Notes under the pieces: model-generated
Databases searched by the model: none
The model's input: only the letters and a program-made list of their open reading frames with translations
Told to the model about the DNA's origin: nothing
Assembly: GCA_963930775.1 (NCBI GenBank)
Contig: OZ005693.1
Coordinates: 10,831,525-10,895,524, forward strand
Source of the DNA: Cliona cf. orientalis
Lineage: Eukaryota; Porifera; Demospongiae; Clionaida; Clionaidae
Direction: 5' to 3'
Length of the DNA stretch: 64,000 bases
In this document: positions 32,445 to 42,828 of the stretch, piece by piece
Numbering within the stretch: position 1 is the stretch's first letter
Layout of the letters: each line of letters opens with the position of its first letter
Position numbers and translations under genes: made by a program

Positions 32445-35400
32445 ATGATGCTCTACTTATATGGACTTCTCATTGTCTCCTGGATATCGTTTGGCGGTGC
32501 GACAACAACACCTGCACCCACACACAACGAACGCTCGAATGGACACAGATTTGAAAGGGCTACAGATTCTACTTATGTTATCGAGATTGACCCAGATAGC
32601 AGTGAAGCTGTTGATAATGAGACCTGCCACCCCACCCCCAATAAACCAAGCACCGTTCCCTGCAAAAGCCTGGATTATGCATTTCAACAAAACTACGGCA
32701 TCAACAATTCCATCACATTTTTGCTCGTTTTGCCAAACTCCACATACCCTCTCACTACTAATGCAACATTTCAAGATTTGAATGGAATCAGTATCGTCGG
32801 AAACAACTCTACTACTGATCTACCGGTCGTTGTCAAGTGTACTACACCTAACTCTGGTCTTGCATTTCTGCACTCAAATAGGATCGAGATTCATTACATA
32901 CGTTTTGTTGATTGTGGTGCAGTGCATGACAGCACTAGTAGAGATTTTACAGTTCCATCAATGCAAATGATACCGATTAACGTTACCCTCTATTTCTACA
33001 ATTGCTCTGATGTTAACATGTTCCGAGTCGAAGTGTTCAATAGTTCGCAAGCGACCGGGGTCGTGATGTACGACACAAATGGACAAATTCAAGTAACAGA
33101 GTGCACTTTTTTCAATAACTCAGCTGAAAATGGTACCCTTGGGGGAGGGGGATTTGCCGTGGAGTTTACATACTGCAGTCCGGGAAACACTTCGTGCCCA
33201 AATGACTTCAGAGAATACGATCCCGGCTATAGAAGAGTGAATATGACTGCTGAATACAATTTTACTGATTGTCACTTCAAAAAGAACGTCGCTCGTAGTC
33301 AGAATTACACAAGTAGTGCTGGAAATCTGATTTTTGCATCGCTAGCAGACCACACTGCCATTGGACGTGGTGGTGGCCTATCAATCTACTTCAAAGGCAT
33401 TGCCAAGAATAAATCCATCAATATTAACAACTGTAACTTTACCAGCAATAGTGCTGTGTGGGGAGGTGGACTGCTCATAGAAATGGACGACAATACCATT
33501 ACCAATAAGGTCAAAATCTCTAATTGTACCTTTGCAGCAAATCATGCATTCTTTCATGAAGACTACGGTACTGGCGGTGGTGCTCTTCGCATTGCTATTA
33601 CGTTGTACTTCTGGAGCGACGCTTATCAAAGAGAGAACTATACAAGAAATGAGATTCTGATAGAGCATTCCAATTTTACCAGGAACAAAGCAATCCAAGG
33701 TGGTGCCATTTCATTCTCAATCGCTCGACAGCGTTTGAGTTACTTGTCACAGGTGACACACCTTCTTGTTTCAGACTCCACTTTTGACAGAAATGTGGCT
33801 CAACTGGGCTCAGCGGTGTTTGGAACACTGTACCCAATCTTCAGTGAAGGCTTTGTTGCCCCTCTTAATTTCAGTAGCTGTCATTTTCTGTCCAATCACA
33901 TTTCCAATCGTCTATACGAGAAAAACCAAAATGATTCGCTGAGATCACATCCTGCTGGAATGGGAGCTGTGTATGTGAATGAGGTGCCAACTACCTTCAG
34001 TAATCTGGCAAACTTCAGCACCAACCATGGTTCAGCTCTCGCTGTCGTTGGGACGAGTATAAACTTCTCTGGAACGTATGCTCTCTTTCATAACAATTCG
34101 GGTTCAAGCGGAGGTGCAGTGGCTCTTCTCGGAGCTTCGTCGATTCTTACGGGACCAAATACAAGCATGATGTTCTTTGACAATTCTGCCTCTATCCATG
34201 GTGGTGCTGTATACAACCGATACATCAGCAAGGAAGATCTAACCTCCAGCGTCAACTGCTTTTTCCGCTATATTGATCCATTTGTAAGCCCATTCAATTG
34301 GAGTGCTGAGTTTAACTTCTCTGGAAATGTTGCTACAAAGCTTGGAAACTCCATCTATTCTACTGCCGCACTTCCATGTTCTTGGGCTAGGCCATCAGCC
34401 GGTAAAGATAAGTCTAATATATTCTGCAATGAACAGCAGTGGCACTTTTTCGATTCAAATTGCTCTAAGGAGGTGTATACCGAGGCAAGAAGGATGCAGC
34501 TCCGTAAAGATGTTCCTTCTGAAATCGAAGCTTTCCCTGGGCATGGATTTTTCCTGCTGCTGGATGCGTTCGATGATTTCGGCCACAACGTCACAAATGA
34601 CACCGTCTATGCTGCAAGCATCCAAAGCCCAGATGCAGAAGTCGAGCCTACCTATGCCTATGTTGCTCATAATTACGTTGCCATCACTGGTAAACCGGGA
34701 GTGAACGTAGATATGAGCATGTACACGGCTGGTTCTCGCACTATGTACATCATGCTAAATTTGACCATTCAACTATGCCCTCCGGGATTTCACTACACTC
34801 ACGATAATCATTCAGATACAAAAGGTGACCACTTGCGAAGGAGTAGCAGCTATTATCTTCACGAAGAGGATTTGGATAAGTACACTTTATGCACGTGTCC
34901 CTCTAGCAATGTAAGTCAGTTCCGTGGGAACCTTTATTGCAGTGCTCATGAATTTCGGAGCCTAATTCAAAATCGGTATTGGATTGGAACACAAAACCAG
35001 ACATACAATTTCAATGATTCTGAAAATTATCAATCAGAGCTTCTTATGGGGTTTGTTCCACAATACTACACGACAAATGCTCCATATGGTGAGGAGTACA
35101 TAAATTTGCCACAGAATTTTTCCTCCATAAATGATTTCATATGTGGAGGTGGCAACAGAAATGGGACATTGTGTGGACAATGCCGTGATGGATACGCAGT
35201 CGCTATCAACTCCAGGATCTACAAGTGTGTCTCTTGTAAGAATATCTCCGTCTCAGAGAGGGCAAAGAATGTCTGTATCTATCTTGCACTAACTTACCTT
35301 CCCATCCTCGGCCTACTTTTTGTTATCATTATCTTCAATTTTAAGCTCACGAGCAGTGCAGCGCTGAGCTTCGTACTGTTTGCACAGATGATAGGCAGTG

Positions 35401-36917
35401 GAGTGTACAGCCTTACGGCCGGCGAAGCCTTCTACCTCAAAAATCCGCACGTCAACCGGATGGAAAAAGCGTACACTACAATATACGGATTCTTCAATCT
35501 GAACTCCCTTGCCTTCCTGATGGAGCCTTTCTGTATCGACGAAAATTTGACCACACTACACGTCCTGACTTTAGAATATGTTGTTGCAGCATTTCCAATT
35601 GCTATGATCATCATAATATACCTTGGATATCGCTGCTGTACCGTGAAATGCGAGTGCTACGAGCGCAGAAGGAGAGCTCGACAGGCAGAGCGCGCAGGCC
35701 CCTCAAGCACATCCACTACTCAGAGTACGGACAAAGCTCACGATCAGCGGCCAAGAAATACACTGATCCATGCCTTTGTTGCTTTCTTGTTTCTCTCTTA
35801 TACAAAGTTTAGCCTGGCTTCTATGTTCACTATGAGCCTAACGGAGCTGTTTGGTGAAGATGGAACATCCCATGGGACAGACTATATATACTTTGCAGGC
35901 CATATGAGATTCCGGAATCGAGAATACCTTCTGCGATATGGACTACCAGCAGTTTTTATCCTAATCTTCATCGTGATTCTACCACCACTTCTCTTACTAG
36001 GCCCAATCCAATTCATTGACTGGTTGATTGATAAGCGAGGATTTCGCTGGTTACAAAGACTGTGGCCTTCCATTAAAGTGCACACCTTCCTCGATACGTT
36101 CCAAGGTTTCTACAAAGAAGATCGAAGGTTCTTTTCGGGAATTTACTTTCTCTTCCGACTAGCAGTTTTTCTTAATTTTAGCTTCTCAAAAACTCTTATG
36201 GGCCAATACATCTTTCAGCAGATTGCCGTAACTGTGCTTATCGTACTAGTTGCACTATTTCGACCCTATAAAAGAGATTTTTACAACTATCTGGACGTAC
36301 TTATTCTCTGCAATCTGAGCATACTGAATGCTTTTGCCATCTACATCTTCACCAATAGATTCTCTTCATTTCCTTACAGAGTATATGTGGTGGAGTGTAT
36401 TCTCGTGTGGTTACCACTCGTCTACATACTCTGTTACGCTGTCTGGAATCGTGTGCACCGCAGGAAACAGTACACCATGGTGAAAGCTAAAGTGATTCGC
36501 CTCGTAAACCCGGCCAGATTTTCACAAGGCGATGTGGGCACCAATGATGAACATAAAAAACTACTTGGTAACAATCAGGGCCTTTTTGACGACAAATCAC
36601 TCGAAGAATCCATACATATCAACGAAGATCCAGACGAACGTTTATTCCGACGAGCATCTAGAAGAAATCGCTACCGAAGTACCAATCAGAATATCAATCA
36701 GCAGTCCCCCGGTGCTGATTCAAGAGCAGCTCCTGGTAAGCCAGGGAGTGTGAGCTCCATGGTGGTGAGCATGTGGGAAGAAGAATCAGCAGCAGAGAAA
36801 GATTTGGTGAAACACGATTCTGGAACCGGGACCGGGACTGGGACTGGGACTGGGACTGGGACTGGAACCAGTACTGGGGGATCTTCAATGTCTGGATTCA
36901 ATTCCAATGATTCTTAG
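32445..36917 (+). CDS. Beta-helix multi-pass membrane protein, array copy 3 (intact)
   Basis: An intact single exon of 1,490 aa from ATG 32445. The frame reaches an upstream ATG at 32382, but a CATACAG acceptor at ~32419 with a matching donor near 32053 makes that stretch probable UTR/intron. Order: signal peptide (LLIVSWISFGGATTTPAP), start motif (VDNETCHPTPNKPSTVPCKS), beta-helix with Gly-rich turns and dozens of Asn sequons, Cys-rich stalk (CPPGFHY; GTLCGQCRDGYAV), about nine membrane helices (LTYLPILGLLFVIIIFNF first), conserved HTFLDTFQGFYKEDRRFF loop, tail with HKKLLG, LFRRASRRNRYRS and an eightfold Gly-Thr run. It ends in a Ser/Asn-rich stretch. It is the best reference copy of the array. 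Role unknown; an adhesion- or receptor-like surface protein is the natural reading. Confidence 0.9.
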   Translation: MMLYLYGLLIVSWISFGGATTTPAPTHNERSNGHRFERATDSTYVIEIDPDSSEAVDNETCHPTPNKPSTVPCKSLDYAFQQNYGINNSITFLLVLPNSTYPLTTNATFQDLNGISIVGNNSTTDLPVVVKCTTPNSGLAFLHSNRIEIHYIRFVDCGAVHDSTSRDFTVPSMQMIPINVTLYFYNCSDVNMFRVEVFNSSQATGVVMYDTNGQIQVTECTFFNNSAENGTLGGGGFAVEFTYCSPGNTSCPNDFREYDPGYRRVNMTAEYNFTDCHFKKNVARSQNYTSSAGNLIFASLADHTAIGRGGGLSIYFKGIAKNKSININNCNFTSNSAVWGGGLLIEMDDNTITNKVKISNCTFAANHAFFHEDYGTGGGALRIAITLYFWSDAYQRENYTRNEILIEHSNFTRNKAIQGGAISFSIARQRLSYLSQVTHLLVSDSTFDRNVAQLGSAVFGTLYPIFSEGFVAPLNFSSCHFLSNHISNRLYEKNQNDSLRSHPAGMGAVYVNEVPTTFSNLANFSTNHGSALAVVGTSINFSGTYALFHNNSGSSGGAVALLGASSILTGPNTSMMFFDNSASIHGGAVYNRYISKEDLTSSVNCFFRYIDPFVSPFNWSAEFNFSGNVATKLGNSIYSTAALPCSWARPSAGKDKSNIFCNEQQWHFFDSNCSKEVYTEARRMQLRKDVPSEIEAFPGHGFFLLLDAFDDFGHNVTNDTVYAASIQSPDAEVEPTYAYVAHNYVAITGKPGVNVDMSMYTAGSRTMYIMLNLTIQLCPPGFHYTHDNHSDTKGDHLRRSSSYYLHEEDLDKYTLCTCPSSNVSQFRGNLYCSAHEFRSLIQNRYWIGTQNQTYNFNDSENYQSELLMGFVPQYYTTNAPYGEEYINLPQNFSSINDFICGGGNRNGTLCGQCRDGYAVAINSRIYKCVSCKNISVSERAKNVCIYLALTYLPILGLLFVIIIFNFKLTSSAALSFVLFAQMIGSGVYSLTAGEAFYLKNPHVNRMEKAYTTIYGFFNLNSLAFLMEPFCIDENLTTLHVLTLEYVVAAFPIAMIIIIYLGYRCCTVKCECYERRRRARQAERAGPSSTSTTQSTDKAHDQRPRNTLIHAFVAFLFLSYTKFSLASMFTMSLTELFGEDGTSHGTDYIYFAGHMRFRNREYLLRYGLPAVFILIFIVILPPLLLLGPIQFIDWLIDKRGFRWLQRLWPSIKVHTFLDTFQGFYKEDRRFFSGIYFLFRLAVFLNFSFSKTLMGQYIFQQIAVTVLIVLVALFRPYKRDFYNYLDVLILCNLSILNAFAIYIFTNRFSSFPYRVYVVECILVWLPLVYILCYAVWNRVHRRKQYTMVKAKVIRLVNPARFSQGDVGTNDEHKKLLGNNQGLFDDKSLEESIHINEDPDERLFRRASRRNRYRSTNQNINQQSPGADSRAAPGKPGSVSSMVVSMWEEESAAEKDLVKHDSGTGTGTGTGTGTGTGTSTGGSSMSGFNSNDS
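36822..36869 (+). repeat. Coding hexanucleotide repeat (Gly-Thr)8, copy 3
   Basis: Eight tandem GGGACT-type units in frame in the cytosolic tail of copy 3, two more than in copy 2. The length difference is a whole number of codons. Confidence 0.9.
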
Positions 36918-37264
36918 CTATTAAAATTTAATAATAATATTGTTAGTAACTTGTAGAAGCTACAATGTATGGCTGTATGTTGATTTGTGCGTGTATGCGG
37001 TAGCTAATGGATGCGAGCCGATAGGCGTGGCTAATCATCGTGATAGGCGTGGCCAAGAGATCAGAGTTCAACAAAGGAGCATGCAAATCAGCAAATCTCA
37101 GCATCAGTATTCATAATCCTCGACAGCTTCTTTCACGAGTGAGTTTCCTTTTAAGGTGCATGTAGCTACCAGCATGGCTGCAGTTACATCTATATAGCTG
37201 TACTGCCAATTTGTGTGGGCCCAAACCTGACAGCTGTGAGTGTAGCTAGCCTGTTCCACTGTCA

Positions 37265-37765
37265 GATACACCCCTATGGAGGAACTCAGCTGAATTACGT
37301 CGGTAGCGGTAAATACGGGCCAAATTAATTAAGTCTTGAGCAAGAAATAATTATGTGTGATGGTGAATTTTCGTAAATAGATTATGTCTGATGATATTAA
37401 ATACTTTCTCCAATCAAGTGGCAAGAATTGCCCCGCAAAAATTTTCAGGCCTAGAAGATACCAGTGACCTAAAACCCTGTCACAATAGCATGCGAAATTT
37501 TGGGGCCCGTTTATGTCACTTGACCCACTTCCTCTTCTATTAGTTATCTGTACATAGGATAGTGATAGCTTAAATTTGTCGGTAGGTAGATCATAAAATT
37601 GTGAGTAACCTATGGAGGACTGAAATTATGTCTGGATAGTGTTTGGTGCAAATTTTAATCTAGGGGTAAAAAAAACTCAAATTAATTTTTCTGGCCTATT
37701 AAATTTAGCCCATTCAATTATATCTCGAGTATGATGCCCAGATTGTTCCTCCATGGGGGTGTATC
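37265..37765. mobile_element. Inverted-repeat element between array copies 3 and 4
   Basis: The 21-bp ends GATACACCCC[T/C]ATGGAGGAAC (37265-37285) and its inverse (37745-37765) differ at one base. The interior is AT-rich and non-coding. Target duplications were not identified with confidence. It abuts the next inverted-repeat element, so one may have inserted beside the other. Confidence 0.6.
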
Positions 37766-37772
37766 ATCATTA

Positions 37773-38162
37773 GTGACCTGCTCTGAGAAAAGGGACCACT
37801 CGGGTTATTTCATAAAAATGAGTTTTTAGCATGGATTGATAGCTCTGTGTGTGCTAAATCCAATGGTGCAAGTTTCAAAGAAAAATATTGATATACGCTG
37901 GTAGATATATTCGATTTTCAGAAAATGTGCATAATTTTATATTAAATTGTATGTGGCTGAGCAATATTATTGTTTGTGCCCATAAAGATAGTTTACATAA
38001 TATTGCAACTACATAAACATAGCATATCAATATGAAGCCAAATTCTACATTTTCTGGTAGGCTAAAATACAGAAAATGAAAATATTTATTTCCTCCACAT
38101 TTTAGCTATTACTGGAAAATGAAATTTTATCCTGAGTGGTCCCTTTTCTCAGAGCGGGTCAC
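37773..38162. mobile_element. Second inverted-repeat element between copies 3 and 4
   Basis: The left end GTGACCTGCTCTGAGAAAAG (continuing GGACCACTC) is repeated inverted at the right end as GAGTGGTCCCTTTTCTCAGA...GGGTCAC, with a single mismatch over ~29 bp. The ~390-bp interior is AT-rich without an open frame. 38163-38460 holds nothing recognisable except the probable leader of copy 4. Confidence 0.7.
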
Positions 38163-38505
38163 GAACTTAATTAATTTTAATTGGAATAGCCCATTCATCT
38201 ACACATGATGTGTAACTAATAGTATTATACATACTTTGTACATTAACGTTTACCGTTCCATGCTATAGCTATACAGTTTATAAATTTCAATCTTACATTT
38301 TGTTAATGATTACCTTAGCTTAGCACTAGTGGATCGTAGACCAACCACTTGTACAGGTGTGTATGTACATTGCATGTAAACCACATTGTGCTTGTAACCA
38401 CATTGACCTTTCGCATTCTCTTGTACCATGCAGGCAAACCAGAGTTGATCGTGGGGCATTTTGGTGAATCTGCAGGGCAAGTGTGTAGCTGCTGCTATAA
38501 CAATC

Positions 38506-41500
38506 ATGATTTTAAGTGATAAAGTAATCATTGCACTGTTGCTTTTTGCAAATCTGGTGAGGTATGGTATCACCATTGAGTCAAAAGGGTCATCCAGTAT
38601 ATCTCACAGTGACAATTCCCAACTATATCATACCAGTAATAATGATGAATACCCATGTGTTGTAACTATCGATCCTGAAAGTGAAAAGGCTGTGGACGAT
38701 AAATCTTGTCATCCAGCATCGAGTGCCAGCGAACCAAGCGTTCCATGTAAGACCCTAGACTATGCTTTTGGTCAGTTTGGCCACCTCAGTGACGTTAAAT
38801 TTCTCCTCAATGCACCCAATCATACGTACCCTCTCAGTCTAACACCCAACTTTACGAATGTCAATAATATCGGTATATTCGGTAATAGCAGCCTTCATCC
38901 CGCGCTGCCTATAGTGGAGTGCATATTATCATCCCGTGAGACAGGCACTGGTTTGACCTTTATCAACTCTGACAATATTAAACTAGAGTCGGTACATTTT
39001 CGAAACTGTAGTGCATCACAAAAAAGTACCAGCAAAGATTTTTCCGATGCCCATCAGACATCACCACAGAGTAGTATTGATATGCTGATCGTCAAAGCTG
39101 GCCTTTACTTCTACAATTGCACCAATGTTTCGATGTATCAAGTCAGTGTGAGGAATGGAAGCCAGTCCACTGGTGTGATCATGTATGACGTAGACGGCCG
39201 AGTTGAAGTGAGCAATTGCAGCTTCGTCGGCAATAGAGCACCTCCTGCTCGGCCGCAGCGCTCAGGATGTGATGAGTTTTATGGAGGAGGAGGATTTTCT
39301 GTGGAATTTCCTTACTGCCGACCTGGCGATGATAAATGCACGGATACCAATTATAATTTTGACGAAAAGAGACGGAACAAAAACTCCACATACGTATTTG
39401 TGAACTCGGTGTTTCAGGATAATTACGCTCGTGGACAAAATGTTACAGATCGTGGCAGTAGGCTACTTTCTTCAAATTCGTCTCACCAAGCCGTTGGTCG
39501 AGGAGGTGGTCTATCCGTCTTCATGAAGGGAGATGCAGTAAATAATCACATTACTTTTATCAACTGCAGCTTTATCGAAAACCATGCCGTATGGGGCGGG
39601 GGACTCCACATTGAAATCGAAGACAACGCTTTTGGCAATGAAGTCGAAATATCAGGATGTCTACTACAACACAACCATGCCTTCTTTACAACTCAGTTGG
39701 GCACGGGGGGTGGTGGACTCACAGTGGAAGTCAGTACTCATCTATGGCCTCACACACAGAGAGAGCTGAGCACCTCATTCAGGAATGGAGTCAGCAAAAT
39801 TCACATTGAGAACAGTAACTTCTCCACGAACCACGGCTTGCAGGGTGGTGCAGCCTCCTTCATACTTTGTCGCCAGAGCAATGGTTGCTATCTTGAAGTG
39901 AGCATTTCTCATTGCTCCTTTGATGACAATCGTGCTCAGCTAGGTACAGCTGTGTATACAAAGCTTTTTCCCGTCCTAACTGAGGGGTACGTCCCACAGA
40001 TCACACTTGAAAACTGCTCCTTCGAGAATAACAGTATTAAGTATAAAAACGAAACACTGCACACGTTAGGAATGGGAACAATTTATGCAAATCAAGTATT
40101 GATCGCTTTTAAGGATCAAGTCAGGTTCATCAGCAATCAAGGATCAGCACTAAGTGTAGTGGGAGCTCAAGTCAACTTTACAGATGCAGACGCCCTTTTT
40201 TATAAAAACAGTGGCCTGCTTGGAGCCGGCATAGCTCTACTTGGAACTGCCTCCATCTTGGTGGGTGCGAGCACATCTATGACCTTCGTAGAAAATCACG
40301 CTTCACAGTATGGCGGTGCAATTTATAAGGAGTACATCATTAGGGAGGATTTGTCATCCGATACTGACTGCTTTATTCATTACTCAGAGCCGTTCCGTGA
40401 TCCCCAGAATTGGACCGCCTCATTCAAATTCTTGAACAATACCGCTGATGGGCTTGGTAACGCTATCTTCTCATCAGCAGTTCTTCCTTGCTCCTTTGGT
40501 ACTAGGGATCCTCACCATATCTTATGTTGGAATGACATGTACTGGGATTACGGAGATTCAACTTGTAAGAATCAGATCCGCACTAAGCCTCGGAGTTTCT
40601 TTCGGACAAATAGAAGTCAGATTCTATCGACTCCCATTAATGCATACCCTGGGCTTCAATTCCAACTGCCATTGGCTGCTTTTGACGATCTGGGTAATAA
40701 TGTAACTAAAGATGTAGTATATTATGCCTTCATAAAGAACACATCGAAAGCTAACGTGCAACCTGGATATGATCATATTGCTTCCAATTACATTGGCATT
40801 ACTGGGCCACAAGGACAGAAAAACATCACTGTGGTGATGCAGACTGAGAACTCCAGGATAATGCACGTCACTCTTGACATCAGCTTGAACCACTGTCCTC
40901 CTGGATTTACCCTTAATCAAACCAACAAGAGTGCCAACAGTTCGACCTGTATTTGTCCACAAGACCTCACCTATGGGAACTCCATCAAGTGTTTTGCAAA
41001 GGAACTAAAAAGTTTTATTCAGGTCGACAAGTGGCTGGGAGCACTTGAAGAAGATGATGGCCAATTGTACATGGCACCCCTTCCCTTATACTACAGACTG
41101 CCGACGAGTGACAGCTATAGGTCCCTTCCACAAAATGTGAGCCAGCTGAATAAAATACTTTGTGGGGATGTAAATAGAACAGGAACCTTGTGTGGTGAAT
41201 GTATCCATGGCTATGCAGTGGCCGTGAATTCACCCAACTATGAATGCATTCCCTGTGACGGCATCGGGCAGGCTCCCAAATTTGTGGGTTACTTGTTCGC
41301 CTACATAGCTCTGACGTACGTTCCCATCTTTATTCTATTCCTAGCCATCATCTTTCTTAACTTCAAGCTGACCAGCAGTGCAGCAATGGGATTTGTATTG
41401 TATGCTCAAATGATCGGCAGTGAAGCATTCTCCCTCACTACTAGTGCTCTTGTCACTAATCGTGGCTACCAAAATGTTGAAACTGCCTACAAAACTATCT

Positions 41501-42828
41501 ATGGCATCTTCAATCTGAATTCCTTGTCTTTCTTGATGAAGCCCTTCTGTCTGAACGAACATTTCAACACATTGGATGTAATTTGCCTCGATTACGCTAT
41601 TGCTGGCTTTCCACTCATCATGATTGCTCTGATATATTTTGTGATTCGATGCATGTCGAGGTTTCATTGTCCAAGAAGACATCGAAGATTTAATCCTGAT
41701 ATTTCCGATCCTTCTACCTCAGTTTCATCACAAGCTGAACAAGAATCACCCAAGTCCACAACAAATAATTTGATTCATGCATTCTCAGCATTCTTATTTC
41801 TCTCCTACACCAAATTTTGCCTTGCGTCCATGAAAACAATGTCCATGTATGTGCTTTACGACAATAGAGAGTATTACAAAGAACGCAGGATATCACTTGC
41901 TGGTCAGTGGCAATTCACGGACCATCAGTTCCTCTTTCCCTACGGAATACTAGCTGTATTTGTGCTTATCTTTGCAGTTTTGCTGCCTCCTTTTCTTCTG
42001 CTCGGTCCAATTCAGCTCATCGACTGTCTTATTGAGAAACCTCGCTTACAGTTCCTGCGTAAAATTTGGCCATCAATTGCCATTCATACCATTCTTGATA
42101 CATTCCAGGGTTTCTATAGGCCTGGATGTCGGTTCTTCGGCGGAGTATTTGTACTATTTCGGCTAGTTGTCTTCATCTCGTATAGCTTCAAGGATAGCAT
42201 TGACCAGCACTATGCCATCCAGCAAATAGCCATTATCGTGCTAATATGCCTCATTGCTCTGTTCAGACCGTACACCGATGATTTTCACAACCACGTCAAT
42301 ATTCTGATCTTCTTGAATCTCAGTATTCTCAACATTTTTGCAATCTTCATGTACGCTGATAGTGCCAAGCATTTCTCCACAAAGATTTACACACTTCAGT
42401 GCATTCTCGTGTGGCTACCACTCCTATACATCATCTCTTACGCTATCTGGAGACGAATACACAACAAAAAGTCGTACCAAAAAGTTAAAAGTGAAGTAAA
42501 AAAGAGATTTCGTTTGCGATTAGTCAGTCCTATTTCCCCTCGATCACAATCCGAAGAAGGCGCTGAAGATGAAAACGAACGTCTTAATCCCGATGGTCCC
42601 AACATCCCCGTTGACCTAGACGAGGGCATTTTCCAGCGAGCAACTGCAAAGAACCGCTATCGACCAATGAAAGCCCAGCGTCAATCTAGTGATGTGGTGA
42701 CGTACTCAGAAATTGATCCTCCTCACTCGCCAGAGTACAAGCCTAAGACAGAAGAAGAGTTCTCAACAGGTGACTCTGGTGCAGGTACAGGTACTGGAAG
42801 ATCATCCGGCTTCACTGACACAAAATAG
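38506..42828 (+). CDS. Beta-helix multi-pass membrane protein, array copy 4
   Basis: An intact single exon. The frame is open from 38461, but no ATG occurs before 38506, which begins the signal peptide MILSDKVIIALLLFANLVRY; CTGCAG at ~38475 could be a leader-intron acceptor. About 1,440 aa. It is the most diverged copy but colinear: DDKSCHPASS...VPCKTLDYAF start motif, beta-helix with GGGGFSVEF, GRGGGLSVFMKG, VWGGGLHIEIEDN and GTGGGGLTVE turns, Cys-rich stalk (CPPGFTL; GTLCGECIHGYAV), about nine membrane helices, HTILDTFQGFYRPGCRFF loop, and tail with IFQRATAKNRYRP. The acidic-dileucine signal of the other copies is altered here (ENERLNPDG). Conservation of the RA-x3-NxYR tail motif across all four copies suggests a shared cytosolic partner. 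Confidence 0.9.
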   Translation: MILSDKVIIALLLFANLVRYGITIESKGSSSISHSDNSQLYHTSNNDEYPCVVTIDPESEKAVDDKSCHPASSASEPSVPCKTLDYAFGQFGHLSDVKFLLNAPNHTYPLSLTPNFTNVNNIGIFGNSSLHPALPIVECILSSRETGTGLTFINSDNIKLESVHFRNCSASQKSTSKDFSDAHQTSPQSSIDMLIVKAGLYFYNCTNVSMYQVSVRNGSQSTGVIMYDVDGRVEVSNCSFVGNRAPPARPQRSGCDEFYGGGGFSVEFPYCRPGDDKCTDTNYNFDEKRRNKNSTYVFVNSVFQDNYARGQNVTDRGSRLLSSNSSHQAVGRGGGLSVFMKGDAVNNHITFINCSFIENHAVWGGGLHIEIEDNAFGNEVEISGCLLQHNHAFFTTQLGTGGGGLTVEVSTHLWPHTQRELSTSFRNGVSKIHIENSNFSTNHGLQGGAASFILCRQSNGCYLEVSISHCSFDDNRAQLGTAVYTKLFPVLTEGYVPQITLENCSFENNSIKYKNETLHTLGMGTIYANQVLIAFKDQVRFISNQGSALSVVGAQVNFTDADALFYKNSGLLGAGIALLGTASILVGASTSMTFVENHASQYGGAIYKEYIIREDLSSDTDCFIHYSEPFRDPQNWTASFKFLNNTADGLGNAIFSSAVLPCSFGTRDPHHILCWNDMYWDYGDSTCKNQIRTKPRSFFRTNRSQILSTPINAYPGLQFQLPLAAFDDLGNNVTKDVVYYAFIKNTSKANVQPGYDHIASNYIGITGPQGQKNITVVMQTENSRIMHVTLDISLNHCPPGFTLNQTNKSANSSTCICPQDLTYGNSIKCFAKELKSFIQVDKWLGALEEDDGQLYMAPLPLYYRLPTSDSYRSLPQNVSQLNKILCGDVNRTGTLCGECIHGYAVAVNSPNYECIPCDGIGQAPKFVGYLFAYIALTYVPIFILFLAIIFLNFKLTSSAAMGFVLYAQMIGSEAFSLTTSALVTNRGYQNVETAYKTIYGIFNLNSLSFLMKPFCLNEHFNTLDVICLDYAIAGFPLIMIALIYFVIRCMSRFHCPRRHRRFNPDISDPSTSVSSQAEQESPKSTTNNLIHAFSAFLFLSYTKFCLASMKTMSMYVLYDNREYYKERRISLAGQWQFTDHQFLFPYGILAVFVLIFAVLLPPFLLLGPIQLIDCLIEKPRLQFLRKIWPSIAIHTILDTFQGFYRPGCRFFGGVFVLFRLVVFISYSFKDSIDQHYAIQQIAIIVLICLIALFRPYTDDFHNHVNILIFLNLSILNIFAIFMYADSAKHFSTKIYTLQCILVWLPLLYIISYAIWRRIHNKKSYQKVKSEVKKRFRLRLVSPISPRSQSEEGAEDENERLNPDGPNIPVDLDEGIFQRATAKNRYRPMKAQRQSSDVVTYSEIDPPHSPEYKPKTEEEFSTGDSGAGTGTGRSSGFTDTK

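Noticed and set aside
38461-38505. Array copy 4 beginning at 38461
   Set aside because: The first codon is TTG. The first ATG at a signal peptide is 38506.
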